Shown: in pieces, positions 56,368 to 64,000 of the stretch
How the letters are laid out: every line of letters starts with the position of its first letter
How positions within the stretch are numbered: position 1 is the stretch's first letter
From: Thaumasiovibrio subtropicus
GTDB taxonomy: Bacteria > Pseudomonadota > Gammaproteobacteria > Enterobacterales > Vibrionaceae
Assembly: GCF_019703835.1 (NCBI RefSeq)
Contig: NZ_AP023054.1
Coordinates: forward strand, 2,169,580-2,233,579
DNA: 64,000 nucleotides
Direction of reading: 5' to 3'
Position numbers and translations under genes: made by a program
The notes under the pieces: generated by a model
What the model was told of the DNA's origin: nothing
The model's input: the letters and a program-made list of their open reading frames with translations, nothing else
Database searches by the model: none

Positions 56368-57258
56368 TTAACTTTCATTCTCACCACGAAGATCTGTCAA
56401 TGTATCAATTATCTCGGTCAATTCTTGCTGAAAATGAGAGCGCTGTTTATCCGTCAAGCTCTGGTTCAAGCGCCACAACAACTCAAATCGTCTTGCCAAG
56501 TAGCGATTAATCTCAGACTGTTTTGGTTCGTATTCTAAAGCCATAAAGCGATTGAGGTAGGATGCTACGATTTGCTCAAATCCTTCATCTGCTCGACTTG
56601 ACGTAAGCGTTAACCACTCGGAAAACAGTGCATCTTGATTCTCTATCAAGATCGGCTCGAGCTCTAACTGATAACCCGCCATCTCTTCCAACATGGCTTT
56701 TTGAGCGCTATCTAAATTACCCACCCAGCGCTTGGCTATCTTATTCAAGCGTTTCACCCGCTTCACCAACTTTTGGTTGTCATCCAGGTCAGCACGTTCT
56801 TCGACAACATCGTCCAACTTCTCTTTAATCGCATCATTCATTGCTGCAATTTGCTCGGTCGACATGCTCTGCAGCGTGTCCACGACAATTGGTGTAAACA
56901 TCGCAGCTTGACGTTGGCCGAGTGCAGTAAATCGACGATGAAACTTGGAGATTTGCCCGTAGCCTAACGGCGACACAGCCTCCTCTTTTAGCAGCGTGAC
57001 CTCGTTAATAATCTCATCTAAGCCCACTTTACGGTGCTGGGCCAACACCAACACAACACCTTGCTCAAACCGCTTTTCTTGCTGCGAATCGAGGTCGATG
57101 TAGTCATACGCATAATAAGGTATTAACCAATCGAGGACGTTGTAAGTCATTTTCAGGGTGCAGCCACTCACCATCAGCACCATGAAAACCAAGCTGATGA
57201 AACGCAATGAGATTGACATGAACAGTTGATCGAAACAGCGGTGAATCGTCTTAGGCAT
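56368..57258 (-). CDS. DUF6279 lipoprotein
   Basis: 296 aa. The N-terminal hydrophobic stretch FISLVFMVLMVSGC carries a lipobox (Cys at about 33). The mature part is helical and begins with YNVLDWLIPYYAYDYIDLD, typical of DUF6279 proteins. Function is unknown. The ATG at 57258 has GGAGG 5 nt upstream; an in-frame TTG at 57270 and an ATG at 57219 are alternatives. It occupies the slot where enterobacteria carry nagZ, between thiK and ycfP. Confidence 0.78.
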   Translation of the reverse strand: MPKTIHRCFDQLFMSISLRFISLVFMVLMVSGCTLKMTYNVLDWLIPYYAYDYIDLDSQQEKRFEQGVVLVLAQHRKVGLDEIINEVTLLKEEAVSPLGYGQISKFHRRFTALGQRQAAMFTPIVVDTLQSMSTEQIAAMNDAIKEKLDDVVEERADLDDNQKLVKRVKRLNKIAKRWVGNLDSAQKAMLEEMAGYQLELEPILIENQDALFSEWLTLTSSRADEGFEQIVASYLNRFMALEYEPKQSEINRYLARRFELLWRLNQSLTDKQRSHFQQELTEIIDTLTDLRGENES

Positions 57259-57278
57259 CGTTCCCTCCAAACCGGCAA

Positions 57279-57311
57279 TATAACCTCAAGCCACCTCAAG
57301 ATTTGAGTATA
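57279..57311. repeat. MITE-like repeat, end-to-end remnant (E)
   Basis: A 33-bp remnant: the left end (CTCAAGCCACCTCAAGAT) is joined directly to a right-end TTTGAGTATA. It is in the 92-bp gap between thiK and the DUF6279 gene. Confidence 0.6.
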
Positions 57312-57350
57312 CTCATATATCCAATATTGATGACAGGATGATGGTCGCGC

Positions 57351-58181
57351 CTACTTTCCTATCTCAAAGTCGTGAATTAATGCACACTCTAGTGCTCTGC
57401 CAGCATTTAGTAACTCATCAGACTGCCAATGCTCACCCGCTAGGCGATACCAAAGTACGGCGAGATATTGACACCAAGGCAGCCATGCCATCACTTTCTC
57501 TGTTAGCTCCGCTTTAGACCAAGAAGTATGCTGTACATAGCTCTCAATTACAGCACTCAAGGTTTGATCGGACATGATCGCTGTCATGGCGATATCCAGT
57601 GCCGGGCACCCAGCCGCAGAAAATTCCCAATCAATAACGACCAGCCCCTGCTTGCCATTGATGAGGTTGTGAAGACCAAAATCAAAATGACACAGCACAT
57701 GCGCCATTGGCTCCGGTACCGCCAACGACTGAAAGTGTCTCCGTAGCAACTTAAGTTCGACACTAGGTTGCTCTATACAACGCCAATAATGTTCAGCTCG
57801 AGAAGGTGGATACAAAGCATGCTTTGGTGCAGGTTGTCTGTGAATCTCACTCAGCAAAGCCATCGCACTCGATAAACTGCCCTGATATTGCCCGCCTGAA
57901 ACATAATGAAGCAGTACCCCCTCTTTACAGCCTAGCAGCACCTTAGGTGCCCATGGCTTTGCACTCAAGCTATCCAGTACCTGAGCTTCATCTAGACGGC
58001 AGAGACCCAACTTTGGTAGTAGCCTTGTGTCGGGTCGCCATACTGCATATTGCCCATTCACTTCCAACAACCAACAAGGATTCGAGAGCCCGCCAGACAA
58101 GGGCGATGCGTGAGTAATCACTTTCCCTTTTAAGGCATTGGGTGTCATCCATTCTGCAGACACCTGTTTTAACTTTTCCAT
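57351..58181 (-). CDS. thiK: Thiamine kinase-like phosphotransferase
   Basis: A 276-aa member of the aminoglycoside/choline kinase-like phosphotransferase family. The catalytic loop is LCHFDFGLHNLI (with the catalytic Asp), the metal-binding loop VVIDWEFSAAGCPALDIA, and the N-terminal SGGLSNPCWLL the nucleotide-side loop. Thiamine kinase is the function of the E. coli gene in the same neighbourhood (lpoB-thiK-nagZ-ycfP-ndh). The assignment leans on this context. Confidence 0.7.
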   Translation of the reverse strand: MEKLKQVSAEWMTPNALKGKVITHASPLSGGLSNPCWLLEVNGQYAVWRPDTRLLPKLGLCRLDEAQVLDSLSAKPWAPKVLLGCKEGVLLHYVSGGQYQGSLSSAMALLSEIHRQPAPKHALYPPSRAEHYWRCIEQPSVELKLLRRHFQSLAVPEPMAHVLCHFDFGLHNLINGKQGLVVIDWEFSAAGCPALDIAMTAIMSDQTLSAVIESYVQHTSWSKAELTEKVMAWLPWCQYLAVLWYRLAGEHWQSDELLNAGRALECALIHDFEIGK

Positions 58182-58285
58182 GCCATCTCACTAAATATAC
58201 GCAATAGAACTAACGTTTTCTGATTGAGCTTACTCGATCACCACTACCGTGCCTTCGACCGGGTCACTGAACAAACATAAAAGAA

Positions 58286-58315
58286 AAGCTGTAGCTATCT
58301 TAATAGCTACAGCTT
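58286..58315 (-). terminator. Terminator downstream of lpoB and the repeat
   Basis: AAGCTGTAGCTA pairs with TAGCTACAGCTT across a 6-nt loop. On the minus strand TTCTTTT follows. It sits between the MITE copy and thiK. Confidence 0.75.
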
Positions 58316-58383
58316 TGCGATTAACCAATCTTGCTAGACCAACTGCGTCAAGCATCGACTTGGCACGAGCCAGTATCAGCTCT

Positions 58384-58647
58384 TATACTCAAGCCACCTC
58401 AAGATGCTTGTTCAGCGAGAATTTCTAGGTTTGCCACCGAGGCACTGCTTTGAAGGTCTAGTGGACTAAATCAAAAAGCAGTAACAAAGGTGGCTAGCCT
58501 AGAAAACTCGCCCTTTGGGAAGCAACTAGCGCCCCGATTTCTGCGTTAAAGGCGCTCGAAAGGGGAAACCATTCCTGCACCCCTTTGCCTTGAACTCGAA
58601 TCGCTAGTCTGCTTCTGAATCCTGCATATTGAGGTGGCTTGAGTATA
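58384..58647. repeat. MITE-like repeat, long copy (C)
   Basis: 264 bp with inverted ends TATACTCAAGCCACCTCAAG and CATATTGAGGTGGCTTGAGTATA (imperfect). The interior is the reverse complement of copy A (for example GCCCCGATTTCTGCGTTAAAG, CTTCTGAATCCTGCAT). It lies 10 bp after the lpoB stop, separating lpoB from thiK. Confidence 0.85.
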
Positions 58648-58657
58648 GACAAGGCAA

Positions 58658-59263
58658 TTAAAGTCCAAGTAATGAACGTGACTCTTGCTTACGGATCTCA
58701 GTTTCATCAGCCCATTCAATCAAGCCCGTCTCTAGGTCCATCAAGCGCATTGTCATCTTGTAGTAAACATCCGTGTTTTTACCGGAAGCTTTAACAATAC
58801 TCGACAGATTACCGTAGAGCATGTACTGCGCCCCTACCATGCGACCAAACTGAATCGCCGTATTCGGGTTCACTAACTCGTCATTGTTTTGGAAATCGAG
58901 CTGATCACGTACCGCCTCTACACGATCCATATCCACAAAACGGAACTTGCCAGAGTTAAGCAGGTTGGTGCTGATTGAATCCGTAATGGACTCCGTATCA
59001 ATGTGCTCAGCGGTTTTATTCTTAATACTCTCTACAAAAACGATAGGTCGGCTATCACGTGTAATCGCGGCCACCGAGCCAGAAGAGAGCATACTATTCG
59101 TCATCTCAACAGCAATTTTTTGCAGATCGGTTGAGCCGAAATCAATCGTGGTGGTTTCTACTGCTTGTGCATCACCATAACTCACACGTTGCGCACAGCC
59201 ACCGAGTAGCAGCGCGGCAAGCCCTACCGCGACGATCGCGTTTCTTTTCATAGTTTTATCCAT
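58658..59263 (-). CDS. lpoB: LpoB-like penicillin-binding-protein activator lipoprotein
   Basis: A 201-aa outer-membrane lipoprotein with lipobox LLLGGC. The LpoB/YcfM core is visible: RPIVFVESIKNKTAEHIDT, DSISTNLLNSGKFRFVD, GAQYMLYGNLSSI, TMRLMDLETGLIEWADE. In E. coli, LpoB reaches through the periplasm to activate PBP1B. The short linker after the Cys here is notable against the longer enterobacterial one. It follows the ycfL-like gene by 11 bp, the same order as in E. coli. Confidence 0.87.
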   Translation of the reverse strand: MDKTMKRNAIVAVGLAALLLGGCAQRVSYGDAQAVETTTIDFGSTDLQKIAVEMTNSMLSSGSVAAITRDSRPIVFVESIKNKTAEHIDTESITDSISTNLLNSGKFRFVDMDRVEAVRDQLDFQNNDELVNPNTAIQFGRMVGAQYMLYGNLSSIVKASGKNTDVYYKMTMRLMDLETGLIEWADETEIRKQESRSLLGL

Positions 59264-59274
59264 TTGAAAATCAA

Positions 59275-59658
59275 TTATTCAGCTTCGCGAATCAACACAC
59301 GATACTGTGTTGCTCTCGCATCATTTGCCATACCTTGCAGCGTCACACGATCTTTACCATACAAGATCGCTTGTAACCAAGGCGAGTCACTGCCAGATAA
59401 TTCTAGGCCTTGCCCATCATACCAATAGAATCGGTATTGAAGTTTCAAGGTTTTGTCAGTAACGCTTTTAATCGGTACACGAGCTTGAATGAGGCCATTC
59501 ACATCACCTTGTGCTGCCCGCTCTACTTCAATACGTTTGCCCAAATCAAAGTCATCAATCACGACGCTCTGGTTTTCGCTACTAATACTCAGGCCAGTCG
59601 AAGTTTGACTACAGCCCACTAATGCTACGGCCATCAATGCCGCCATGATCCATTTCAT
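59275..59658 (-). CDS. YcfL-like lipoprotein (DUF1425)
   Basis: 127 aa. The signal peptide MKWIMAALMAVALVGCSQ has a lipobox Cys at 16. The mature part is a small beta-rich domain (VKSVTDKTLKLQYRFYWYDGQGLEL) typical of the YcfL family encoded upstream of lpoB. Function is unknown. The ATG overlaps the stop of the COG3014 gene (ATGA), so they are coupled. Confidence 0.85.
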   Translation of the reverse strand: MKWIMAALMAVALVGCSQTSTGLSISSENQSVVIDDFDLGKRIEVERAAQGDVNGLIQARVPIKSVTDKTLKLQYRFYWYDGQGLELSGSDSPWLQAILYGKDRVTLQGMANDARATQYRVLIREAE

Positions 59659-61049
59659 CGGTTTGCTCCTAGTAATACATGCCATCCAGTCGCTTGATTA
59701 CCTTGTCGAGATACCCAAAACAGCGTTATTCGTCCCGGTTGAATTGGCACGGTCCACTGATTACCACGACTAGATAGCGTCACTTCATTTAGTTCATACT
59801 GCGCAGTCGAAAGATAAACGCTCGCAGGCAAAGTTTGCCAGCTACGCGTATCGGCTTGATCCGTTAACATATTAAAAATGTTAAATACCGCATTGCTCAA
59901 CTCTTTGTACTCATCTTCTGAGCTATTCACAGCACTTTGTCGCAACTGGTCTTTGGCAACAATACGTAATGCTTGCCGCGTCACAATAGCGAACATATCG
60001 TCACTCAACGCTTGGCTCGCCATCAAATTTGTGTCGGTAACCAAATCAGCGTCCAAATCACTATTATCTACCTTGATAGGACGATAAGGTGTAAATCTTT
60101 GTTTAGAATAGTACGGTAATGACAAATTATAGATAGCTTGCTGGTAGTTATTGTCCCATAGCACTAAGGGCAAGCGCCACATCTGCTTGGCACTAACGAC
60201 TTGCTGCTCGTCTATAATGATCAACGTCCCGGTATCTCTACTCGGCACTTTGTACTGGCCATACTGACGTTGTAACGCTTTAAGCTCAGTACGTCGCCCT
60301 GCCCGTTTCGCAATCCGCATTGCGGTATCAACCACCGCCTTGTTATCGGGCACAACATTCAGCGCTCGCTGAATATCAACAAATGCACTATTTAAATCGC
60401 CATCCGCTTCATACAACAGTGCAGACAAAAAGAACAAATACGCATTCTGTCTCGCACCTAGCGCATTACTCTTATCCGGATAACGCTTCAGCACTTCACT
60501 GACATTGTCAGACATCTGTTGCTGCTTCGCCTCACGCTGGGCAATTTCTGCCTGCTGTTTGCGAAAGTCAATCACCGACTCTTGCACCCGGTTCGCGCGA
60601 CGCATTTCAACCAATGCACCGTCAAGATCCTTAGCCTGTAGGTAGTTCAATCCAAGATAAAGATGTAAAAAGCCAACTTCATATGGCGAAGGCTCATAGC
60701 TAATCACATTATCATTCAAAAAAAGTGATGTCGCTTGCTCAATGCCTTCTGAAATTCGAATCTGAGCTTGACGTTGTTCTTCCGTCCAATACGCATCAGC
60801 AGCCTTCAATGCAGCCATGCTAGCCGCGTAGTCTTGTTGCAAAAACGCAACCCGACCAGATTCAGCACCATAAAGAAACGCCCCCCCAGCGTCACTTAGT
60901 GCCGCCTGGGCCTGCGAATAATCTCCGGATTTCACATAATGATAAGCGGCAGCATTGCTCTCTGAATAGTGACCGAACATGTTTTGTACACTCAGGCCAG
61001 CACACCCTGAGAGCAATACTGTAAATATCCCTAATACAACCTTTTTCAT
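59655..61049 (-). CDS. COG3014-family TPR lipoprotein
   Basis: 464 aa with a lipoprotein signal (GIFTVLLSGC) and helical repeats of the tetratricopeptide kind (GDYSQAQAALSDAGG, YLGLNYLQAKDLDGALVEM, SALLYEADGDLNSAFVDIQRAL). The C-terminal half is not repeated. Such genes sit upstream of ycfL-lpoB in vibrios and relatives. A role in envelope assembly is plausible but not shown. Confidence 0.82.
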   Translation of the reverse strand: MKKVVLGIFTVLLSGCAGLSVQNMFGHYSESNAAAYHYVKSGDYSQAQAALSDAGGAFLYGAESGRVAFLQQDYAASMAALKAADAYWTEEQRQAQIRISEGIEQATSLFLNDNVISYEPSPYEVGFLHLYLGLNYLQAKDLDGALVEMRRANRVQESVIDFRKQQAEIAQREAKQQQMSDNVSEVLKRYPDKSNALGARQNAYLFFLSALLYEADGDLNSAFVDIQRALNVVPDNKAVVDTAMRIAKRAGRRTELKALQRQYGQYKVPSRDTGTLIIIDEQQVVSAKQMWRLPLVLWDNNYQQAIYNLSLPYYSKQRFTPYRPIKVDNSDLDADLVTDTNLMASQALSDDMFAIVTRQALRIVAKDQLRQSAVNSSEDEYKELSNAVFNIFNMLTDQADTRSWQTLPASVYLSTAQYELNEVTLSSRGNQWTVPIQPGRITLFWVSRQGNQATGWHVLLGANR

Positions 61050-61221
61050 TTAGGTCCCACTCGTCAATGAGAGAATGTCGAAATCATCGACCCAAAGTCG
61101 CCTGATGAAGAGCGAACGAAGGAAAATAGTACTCAGCGATGAATACGCCAGAAACAAGCACTACTTTAATATCAATACCACGATCGCTGTAATTGGCACT
61201 CTTTGGGTCGTAAAGACAAGG

Positions 61222-61572
61222 CTAGCCTAACAACATTGGGCCGAGTGGTTTACCGCCCACCAAATGCATGTGAATATGATAGACCTCTTGTCCACCGTGG
61301 GTGTTGCAGTTCATGATGAGACGGTATCCGTCGTCAGCAATACCTTCTTCAGCCGCGAGCTTTTTCGCCACTGTTACCATTCGACCTAACGCGGCTTCAT
61401 CTGCTTCTGTTACGTCATTAATCGTAGGGATGAGCACATTCGGCACAATGAGAATATGGCTTGGTGCCCTTGGGTTAATGTCACGAAAAGCCGTCACAAG
61501 ATCGTCCTGATAAACGACGTCTGCGGGGATTTCTTTTCTAATAATTTTACTAAAGATGGTTTCTTCAGCCAT
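61222..61572 (-). CDS. hinT: HIT-family purine nucleoside phosphoramidase HinT
   Basis: A 116-aa HIT protein that hydrolyses AMP-linked phosphoramidates and acyl-AMP. The His triad is [10 protein letters not shown], and the N-terminus [21 protein letters not shown] is the usual HinT opening. The ATG at 61572 follows GGAGCGAG; an upstream in-frame start at 61623 is unlikely. It begins the hinT ... ycfL-lpoB-thiK-ycfP-ndh order. Confidence 0.94.
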   Translation of the reverse strand: MAEETIFSKIIRKEIPADVVYQDDLVTAFRDINPRAPSHILIVPNVLIPTINDVTEADEAALGRMVTVAKKLAAEEGIADDGYRLIMNCNTHGGQEVYHIHMHLVGGKPLGPMLLG

Positions 61573-61874
61573 TTCTCGCTCCAATGAGTCTGTCTGTTTC
61601 AATCGATTATGCGTTACAGACAATATCAGAGCAATAGCGTTTCCAAAGATCTTGTATCAAACGCGTACTACAAAAACTTACACACCATCACTTGCATTCC
61701 CACGTGATGCTACTCGACCAAAAATCCCTGAAAATCAAAACACAAGCACATGTGGCACCGCTTCCATTTCTCATTTTTACATGTAACTGAAACGTTATCA
61801 GTATACCGTCGTTGAGCAACGCAATTTTCGGGACGTTAATTGCCACTAAACTGCATAAAAAATCATCTGCAAGC
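61573..61874. other. Gene-free stretch between hinT and the chemoreceptor promoter
   Basis: About 300 bp holding the divergent hinT promoter region. No credible open frame, repeat or RNA gene was seen. Confidence 0.4.
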
Positions 61875-61901
61875 TACAGTTTTTCAGGCATTCGCCGATA
61901 A
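61875..61901 (+). promoter_or_regulatory. Sigma-28 (FliA) promoter of the chemoreceptor gene
   Basis: TACAGTTT-N11-GCCGATAA matches the flagellar sigma factor consensus TAAAGTTT-N11-GCCGATAA with one mismatch and exact spacing. It is 283 bp upstream of the chemoreceptor ATG, predicting a leader of about 275 nt. No open frame of note lies between. Confidence 0.8.
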
Positions 61902-62184
61902 CGTGACTTGAAGGCACAAGACCAATTAGTAACCAGGACGAAATAACCATTAATGATAAATAAGTTAATTCCCATCACGTAATAAGATGGATTAAATGAC
62001 CAAAAGGCTAACCACGTCACAAACGGGAAAATGGTGCTTACCACGCCTAACTGACAGTGCTAGTGTTGAACTAGACCAGATAATTTGTGACACATAATAA
62101 TATACCAGCAGGACATACTCTGGCGTAAATTATCTTTTTTGGTCACTTTTGCTGCAAAGCGTTTGATATTTAAGGGAGAGAAAT

Positions 62185-64000
62185 ATGAGAAAACGTCGAC
62201 AAGCCTCGATTATCGTTCGGATGAACGTTGGGTTTGCATTATTGGTCGCGCTTTTTGCGGTCACCATACTAGTAATGCAACGAGGGTCAAACCAAATACA
62301 CAATCAACTAGGGACAGTAACCACAGAAGCCTTGCCGCTATTTTCTCAGGCAAATCAGACAAGTGTACGTCTTCTCACCGCAGACAAGATCTTCAAAGAT
62401 TTCCTGACAACCCGCGACCCAGCGCGCATGAGCGATTACGATAAGCAATTCACAGAAGCCCACCAAGCATTCAAAGAAGCCAGTGACGCTCTGAACCTAA
62501 GCGCCGGGGAGATCCCCGCTCTCGCCGAGCAGCTCGCCGCCTTGCAAGCCCTCGAAAAACGCTACTTCGAGCACGCCCACACCGCAATGGCGAATTACCA
62601 AACGAAACTCGTCGCCGAACGCGAACGCTCAACCGCTATCCGTCGTTTCCAAGTCCTTTATGGCGAGTTGAGTAATAAGATGCAGAGCTATATCAATGAT
62701 AGCGACAATATTGCTGTCCAAATGATATCGAAAAGCTACTTTGTCAAACTCGAGCAAACCGAAGAAACGACATCCGATGCATTGGCGAGTAACGATCCTT
62801 CTATTGTTGGTACAGCGCTGCGCGACAATAAGAAAAGCGTCACTCAATTAAATTACGCCTTCAATGGCATAGTGCGTCAGGACAGTGAAATCGGTGAGAC
62901 CTTTCAAGCGTCAGTCGATCAATACACACTGGATATCGGCCAACCACAAGGTATCTTGGAACAGCACTACAATTATCTGATCGCAGAGCAAGAGCTTTAC
63001 GACAATATCCTTACCCTAGCGCAAGAAATTGACGCCGCGATGGCTATCTTAAACACCTTTGTCACGCAAGCAGACCAAGTGATGGCCGATGCTATCCAAG
63101 TTGCTGATACAACCTATAGCCAAAGCCAACAGCGTGCCTTGCTGCTAGGTTTACTTGCCGTGACCATTTGTGCCACCGTCGGCTGGTATATTTCAACGCG
63201 TATTCGTGCGCCACTGCACGCCATGTTGCGCACACTCGAGAAGTTAACCCAGGGAGATATGACACAACGCTTCACCAAAGCGAGTTTCCGGGAGTTTGAA
63301 CAACTCAGCGGCCATATCAATACCTTAGCCACAACCCTGCAAGAAATCTTACGAGATCTTGGCAAAACATCTGACGGACTTACGCACGTTGCCGAAGACA
63401 ACCAAGCCGTGACAGCCAAAGCGAAGCAGCAACTGAAAGATCAAGGCGAACGTACCGCCAGCGTTGCCGCCGCGATGACAGAAATGGACCACTCTGTGAA
63501 GGATGTCTCTAACAGCGCAGAACACACAATGGAAAAAGTGAAGTCGGTAGAAAAAGCCGCCGGCGAAGGACGCGCTATCATGAGCCGCTCCATTTCCACC
63601 ACACAGCAACTGTCAACCCGTATCGATGAATCGGTGCATGCGGTTGGCGAGCTACAGAAGATGAGCCATAACATTGGCGCAATCTTGGATGTTATCCGCA
63701 ACATTGCAGATCAGACAAACCTACTTGCGTTAAATGCCGCAATCGAGGCCGCACGCGCGGGTGAGCAAGGGCGTGGTTTTGCCGTCGTTGCTGATGAAGT
63801 CCGTGTGCTTGCCTCAAAAACAACCGACTCCACGGAAGAGATTGAGGGCTTAATTCAGACGCTACAAAATGGCTCGGCGCAAGCCGTTAACTTAATGGAA
63901 AGCTGTGTTTCTGAAATGGCGACAAGCAGCAGCCAAGCTTCCGATGCCAACAGCTCAATGGAGGAAGTCCTTTCATTGATTCTCGAAATCAGTGAAATGA
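62185..64000 (+). CDS. Methyl-accepting chemotaxis protein, 5' part
   Basis: An inner-membrane chemoreceptor; 605 codons are visible and the gene runs off the window. Helix 1 is at ~14-30 ([17 protein letters not shown]). A large helical periplasmic ligand domain (~31-305) follows, then helix 2 at ~313-331 ([19 protein letters not shown]), HAMP (~332-385) and the signalling domain. The hairpin tip [20 protein letters not shown] is intact and continues [15 protein letters not shown]. The ATG has AAGGGAGAG upstream. It is transcribed from a sigma-28 promoter, tying it to the flagellar regulon. The ligand is unknown. Confidence 0.93.
   Translation, partial: MRKRRQASIIVRMNVGFALLVALFAVTILVMQRGSNQIHNQLGTVTTEALPLFSQANQTSVRLLTADKIFKDFLTTRDPARMSDYDKQFTEAHQAFKEASDALNLSAGEIPALAEQLAALQALEKRYFEHAHTAMANYQTKLVAERERSTAIRRFQVLYGELSNKMQSYINDSDNIAVQMISKSYFVKLEQTEETTSDALASNDPSIVGTALRDNKKSVTQLNYAFNGIVRQDSEIGETFQASVDQYTLDIGQPQGILEQHYNYLIAEQELYDNILTLAQEIDAAMAILNTFVTQADQVMADAIQVADTTYSQSQQRALLLGLLAVTICATVGWYISTRIRAPLHAMLRTLEKLTQGDMTQRFTKASFREFEQLSGHINTLATTLQEILRDLGKTSDGLTHVAEDNQAVTAKAKQQLKDQGERTASVAAAMTEMDHSVKDVSNSAEHTMEKVKSVEKAAGEGRAIMSRSISTTQQLSTRIDESVHAVGELQKMSHNIGAILDVIRNIADQTNLLALNAAIEAARAGEQGRGFAVVADEVRVLASKTTDSTEEIEGLIQTLQNGSAQAVNLMESCVSEMATSSSQASDANSSMEEVLSLILEISEM

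Noticed and set aside
62139..62444. 101-codon open frame at the start of the chemoreceptor
   Set aside because: It is an out-of-frame shadow of the chemoreceptor N-terminus, which starts at 62185 in another frame.

Overview
The window looks like a chromosomal segment of a gammaproteobacterium of the family Vibrionaceae. The evidence is gene order: comEC-msbA-lpxK-trm112-kdsB, lolC-lolD-lolE next to a PilZ gene and mfd-csiV, and the hinT-ycfL-lpoB-thiK-ycfP-ndh neighbourhood are all arranged much as I remember from Vibrio cholerae. A stand-alone DUF1887 (Card1-like) gene of the VC1899 type and a divergent helD/yccS pair point the same way. I cannot name the genus. No rRNA, tRNA or CRISPR array was seen.

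Layout. 1-3.2 kb: 5' part of helD and divergent yccS. 3.5-4.7 kb: a CARF-plus-nuclease protein. 4.7-8.5 kb: udp, zntA with a ZntR-type operator, and an acetyltransferase. 8.7-12 kb: an operon of a DASS anion transporter, a cyclic-nucleotide-binding-fold histidine kinase and a single-domain response regulator. 12-17 kb: monooxygenase-like, AT-rich lipoprotein, MATE pump, CBS and CheX-REC genes. 17.6-20.4 kb: a DUF945 gene split by an IS110/IS1111-type element whose own transposase is frameshifted. 20.9-23.4 kb: a second histidine kinase/response regulator pair paralogous to the first. 23.6-30.8 kb: an outer-membrane barrel, the lipid A/KDO genes, comEC and a DUF2062 gene.

31-41 kb: a cluster with a PgtC-like sensor binding protein, a PgtB-like kinase, a PgtA-like sigma-54 activator, a histidine phosphatase, and a complete binding-protein ABC importer (binding protein, fused permease, ATPase). 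The importer is preceded by a sigma-54-like promoter. I read this as a regulated uptake system for a phosphorylated small molecule. It sits between the DUF2062 gene and lolCDE. 41-51.3 kb: small genes, lolCDE, PilZ, mfd, csiV, GNAT. 51.6-54 kb: an esterase-padR operon with a large operator, and a YgbA-like gene. 54-61.6 kb: ndh (FNR box upstream), ycfP, DUF6279, thiK, lpoB, ycfL, COG3014 and hinT. 61.9-64 kb: a chemoreceptor with a sigma-28 promoter, running off the end.

A MITE-like repeat family occurs five times: three near-complete copies (257-279 bp) and two internally deleted ones. The most interesting points are the Pgt-type regulators paired with an ABC importer, the duplicated kinase/regulator modules (one with a degenerate receiver fused to the kinase), the orphan Card1-like effector, and the IS insertion with its extra inverted-repeat copy over the transposase start.
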